A stretch of DNA of 48,097 nucleotides. It comes from Victivallaceae bacterium. GTDB lineage: Bacteria; Verrucomicrobiota; Lentisphaeria; Victivallales; Victivallaceae. The stretch covers positions 1 through 48,097 of the forward strand of contig JAKIUY010000022.1 in NCBI GenBank assembly GCA_021647315.1, read 5' to 3'. The position numbers and the translations under genes are program-made. Positions 46,801-48,097 of this stretch are shown here, piece after piece. The notes beneath the pieces were generated by a model. The model saw nothing but the letters and a program-made list of their open reading frames with translations. It had not been told where the DNA came from and searched no databases. Positions within the stretch are counted from its first letter, which is position 1, and every line of letters starts with the position of its first letter.

Positions 46801-47726
46801 CTGGTGTTTGGCCAGTATGCTATAATTAATGCTCTTTCACTGCCACCGTTGTCTTTCAGTCTGGTCATTTCCCAGCTTGCGACATAGTCTTTCAGGAGAT
46901 GTTTCTCAAGAATTGGTCCTTTCAGTTTTTTACCACCATCGGAGGCTATAAGCTTGCCATCTTTGACTTTGAAACAAGGAGCTGCTTCTGTCCATAAACC
47001 TTTCCATAGTTGTGAATAAAAACTATCTTTTATTTCTTTGCTCAACGTGTCTTTTTCATATAGCTTAACATCATCAACATGAAGCGTTAAATTTTTCCCT
47101 TTGAGGTCACCATTAATCATTATTGACCAGCCAACATAATATGTATCTTTCAAGGAAAACCCTTCCTTTTTGCAGATTGCTTTGAGAACAGGTTCCAGTT
47201 CCATTTTTAAAGAATACCAGTTTGGAGAAGATTGAGCAATAAGCCCGGATGTGGGCGAATAACCACCAATACGGTGCTCAAAGGTAAGCTTTCGTTTATC
47301 TTTCAGTCTGATTGTCTCAAAAACCGGGCATACTTTTACCAGAATCTTCGGGGCATTCTTGATGTTTATATTGAGATAGCCTGAAAAATACATATTCGGT
47401 TCTACAAGGATCTTTTTTCTTAAACGAAGGCTTTTGAAGTAAAAATATCTGCCTTTTGTGGAGTTTATTACAAGTTTTAATGACTTCTTACCGGAAAATT
47501 TTTCCTTTTTATCAAGTCCCTTGAAAACTATGTTTAAATCGTCTTTAGTGTATTTAAGGTTAAATACTGTTCCATAGCAACTGATCCCTTTTGTAGGAGG
47601 TCCGAAAGTTAATCCAGTAATACCGTCAGTTTTCTCAAAATCATTTTGCCAAATAATCTTTTCAGCCAGAAGAGCAGAAGAAAAAAGCATAATGGAGGTG
47701 AGTAGAAATAGTTTTCTTGATATCAT
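43818..47726 (-). CDS. Large secreted heparinase II/III-like polysaccharide lyase
   Basis: A 1302-aa multidomain protein. Signal peptide MISRKLFLLTSIMLFSSALL; an N-terminal sandwich (about 25-220) ending LTLHVDDVKLYEKD; a second sandwich (about 235-390); two FnIII-like domains (about 395-490 and 495-585: VFLSWGIADIY, VSIFWNKPTG); then the lyase module. HPRVLFTQEEIDAAKKKI (about 610) starts the alpha/alpha toroid, with HQDYNFQAMR and WWEKTVSYH containing likely catalytic His/Tyr, and GGGHNHGDKLSF (about 995) marks the heparinase II/III-like beta-sandwich. These lyases cleave uronic-acid polymers such as heparan sulfate, alginate or ulvan-like glycans. It is the first gene of the minus-strand operon. 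The exact PL family cannot be named from reading alone. Confidence 0.8.
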   Translation of the reverse strand: MISRKLFLLTSIMLFSSALLAEKIIWQNDFEKTDGITGLTFGPPTKGISCYGTVFNLKYTKDDLNIVFKGLDKKEKFSGKKSLKLVINSTKGRYFYFKSLRLRKKILVEPNMYFSGYLNINIKNAPKILVKVCPVFETIRLKDKRKLTFEHRIGGYSPTSGLIAQSSPNWYSLKMELEPVLKAICKKEGFSLKDTYYVGWSIMINGDLKGKNLTLHVDDVKLYEKDTLSKEIKDSFYSQLWKGLWTEAAPCFKVKDGKLIASDGGKKLKGPILEKHLLKDYVASWEMTRLKDNGGSERALIIAYWPNTRIWLRPREFPVGRKCKMRLVANNGTIKVFQKFANDKSSKEKMIYEKDGIRAVGKFGFFHYNKFDYSYDNLTIIPLGNTNPPTPQNISINAKQNGTVFLSWGIADIYKDIFKYEIFRADNPEMSNRKRIGSTYKFKFLDKNPVAGKIQYYQIVSLNTKTKKKSGSIITKVQAGAAGKPGVVDELTACQRLDKGVSIFWNKPTGNCQKFKIYKKLDNTSKLFKEVSSSKDFIIDKEGGEETVYGVSVVNSAGEEGKIVWVKTSKPAPLKYAGEKIIKILGALDEKNWQPPKTKKVNPDLNSLRPHPRVLFTQEEIDAAKKKIKSNGWAKKCLAEIISYADKNLTENNIKKVDPFPLAMAYVLDGQEKYAKKAKEYLIYYADNYSKMPLKNNESRLASYQFNDSNWISRKFVPAYDLIYNCKILSDADKSHIENNLLRPAADEQMIDYRGKDSPFHQDYNFQAMRIDAVGQVGFCINEPKYINWAINGKYGFFSMLARCLSDDGLWWEKTVSYHITTAIPPLVKLAQAAYNNNLDLWHTPVPDKRLYLRDWLYPVDGNNGPKTLQGAFDSLFYLMFSDQSAPAFGDAVHMKWYGEMYYYLAQKHYPNDRYKWFNNRKVHRSGCLDDVMRLLYWDGKYYKGEPFRIGTGKFANNGIALNGSTLFPSTGYAVLRRDESNPDSTALAFTYGVWGGGHNHGDKLSFILYSNKTTPVYKMNYRQGPYAYQRATVSMNTVVADEISHWADDSFKNPNTGILDFFHADKSIQAVGAYTNRAYQDISFRRAMLLCPDNYLVDIFICRSPNEHQYDYVLHADSLWNKKDAKIRGKLGAGNGYQYIDVIDTKTSINYKTTWSFPADKPQNKLIFNMFGDGEKTQFLECLARAGDKNEKRAALIARRKAKNTVFISVMEIPGKGNQIQNIELLKIKQNKQKDYVVGLKITHKNAVDYLFYNETDSKHEYKNFKFKGRVFWVRYVDGKLTEKSFIKAEEFSDSKYNLNK

Positions 47727-47813
47727 AATAAATTCCCGATTTGTTCATTACATTTATAATATAGCAGATATTTAAATATTTTGGTAATAATTTAGTTTCA
47801 AAAAGTTACTTCT

Positions 47814-47840
47814 TCTGAAAAAAATCCGATTTTTTTCAGA
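47814..47840. promoter_or_regulatory. Palindrome upstream of the lyase operon
   Basis: A near-perfect 27-nt palindrome with 12-bp arms TCTGAAAAAAAT/ATTTTTTTCAGA around CCG, 87 bp upstream of the lyase start and 54 bp before the IS end. A-tracts on both sides mean it could work as a bidirectional terminator or as an operator. Confidence 0.45.
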
Positions 47841-47893
47841 TCATGCGTCTTGCGATATATTTTGTCGTTGACCTCCGTTGGTTAATATTTTTA

Positions 47894-48097
47894 GTGGGTC
47901 TTGCAAAATAGCTTAACCCTTTAATTATTAACGATTTATATTCCTTTTTTATTTGAAAAATCCTCCAAGGCGTGATATATTATAACTCTTTCAATGTCAA
48001 TAACATACCACCCTTGAAAAGGATTAAAAACTATGCAATTTTCACTTTTTTATGACTACTATGCGATCGTTGATTCGTGCTCATTTCTGAAAAAATA
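47894..48097 (+). mobile_element. Insertion sequence, right copy (partial, cut by window edge)
   Basis: The end of the same IS as at 1-770, in opposite orientation. It carries the IS end (GTGGGTCTTGC), the leader with AAAAGGA, and the first codons of the transposase from ATG 48033 (MQFSLFYDYYAIVDSCSFLK and on) to the window edge. All 204 nt match the left copy, so the copies are recent or under gene conversion. Whether this copy has the amber codon is outside the window. Confidence 0.85.

Overview
The window looks like a fragment of an anaerobic, polysaccharide-degrading member of the PVC group, most likely Lentisphaerota (Victivallis-like). This is an inference. It rests on a prepilin-like protein with an N-terminal methylation leader and a C-terminal H-X9-DG motif, on formylglycine sulfatases, on a dense glycosidase set without SusC/SusD genes, and on a DUF1566/EF-hand protein. 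No rRNA, tRNA or CRISPR array was seen.

Layout. Both edges hold the same insertion sequence in opposite orientation (1-770 and 47894-48097; the shared 204 nt are identical). From 915 to 24219 all genes are on the + strand: a prepilin-like protein, a 561-aa secreted protein of unknown function, a 1328-aa GH20-like protein, a secreted beta-helix protein, a GH20 hexosaminidase, a second 561-aa paralogue, GH27 and GH36 alpha-galactosidases, a sulfatase, an M14-type carboxypeptidase, another GH36 enzyme and a ceramidase-family protein. From 24334 to 30911 lies a housekeeping and remnant zone: an aminotransferase, a decayed nucleotidyltransferase locus, a two-domain SpeD coupled to a PpiD-like foldase, an LD-carboxypeptidase (+), and broken thioredoxin/MerC-like genes. 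A hairpin-rich 1.1-kb gap follows. Then comes a minus-strand unit marR - DUF1566/EF-hand - sulfatase/EF-hand (35673 to 32037), another remnant-bearing gap, and a minus-strand catabolic operon (47726 to 36281): a heparinase II/III-like lyase, a six-hairpin protein, an MtaA-like methyltransferase, a cytoplasmic GH20 and a GH35-like beta-galactosidase broken by a one-base frameshift.

How it fits together. The first genes of the left cluster and the lyase heading the right operon have signal peptides and would act outside the cytoplasm. The alpha-galactosidases, one sulfatase, the carboxypeptidase, the ceramidase-like protein, one GH20 and the GH35 lack them and would finish oligomers inside. The activities (alpha-Gal, beta-HexNAc, beta-Gal, sulfate, peptide, possibly amide, uronate lyase) fit sulfated host-type glycans such as mucin glycopeptides, glycosaminoglycans or glycolipids. 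No transporter is present.

The least-explained parts are the paired 561-aa proteins, a repeat unit whose two ends bracket the DUF1566/sulfatase pair, and the methyltransferase embedded among glycosidases.
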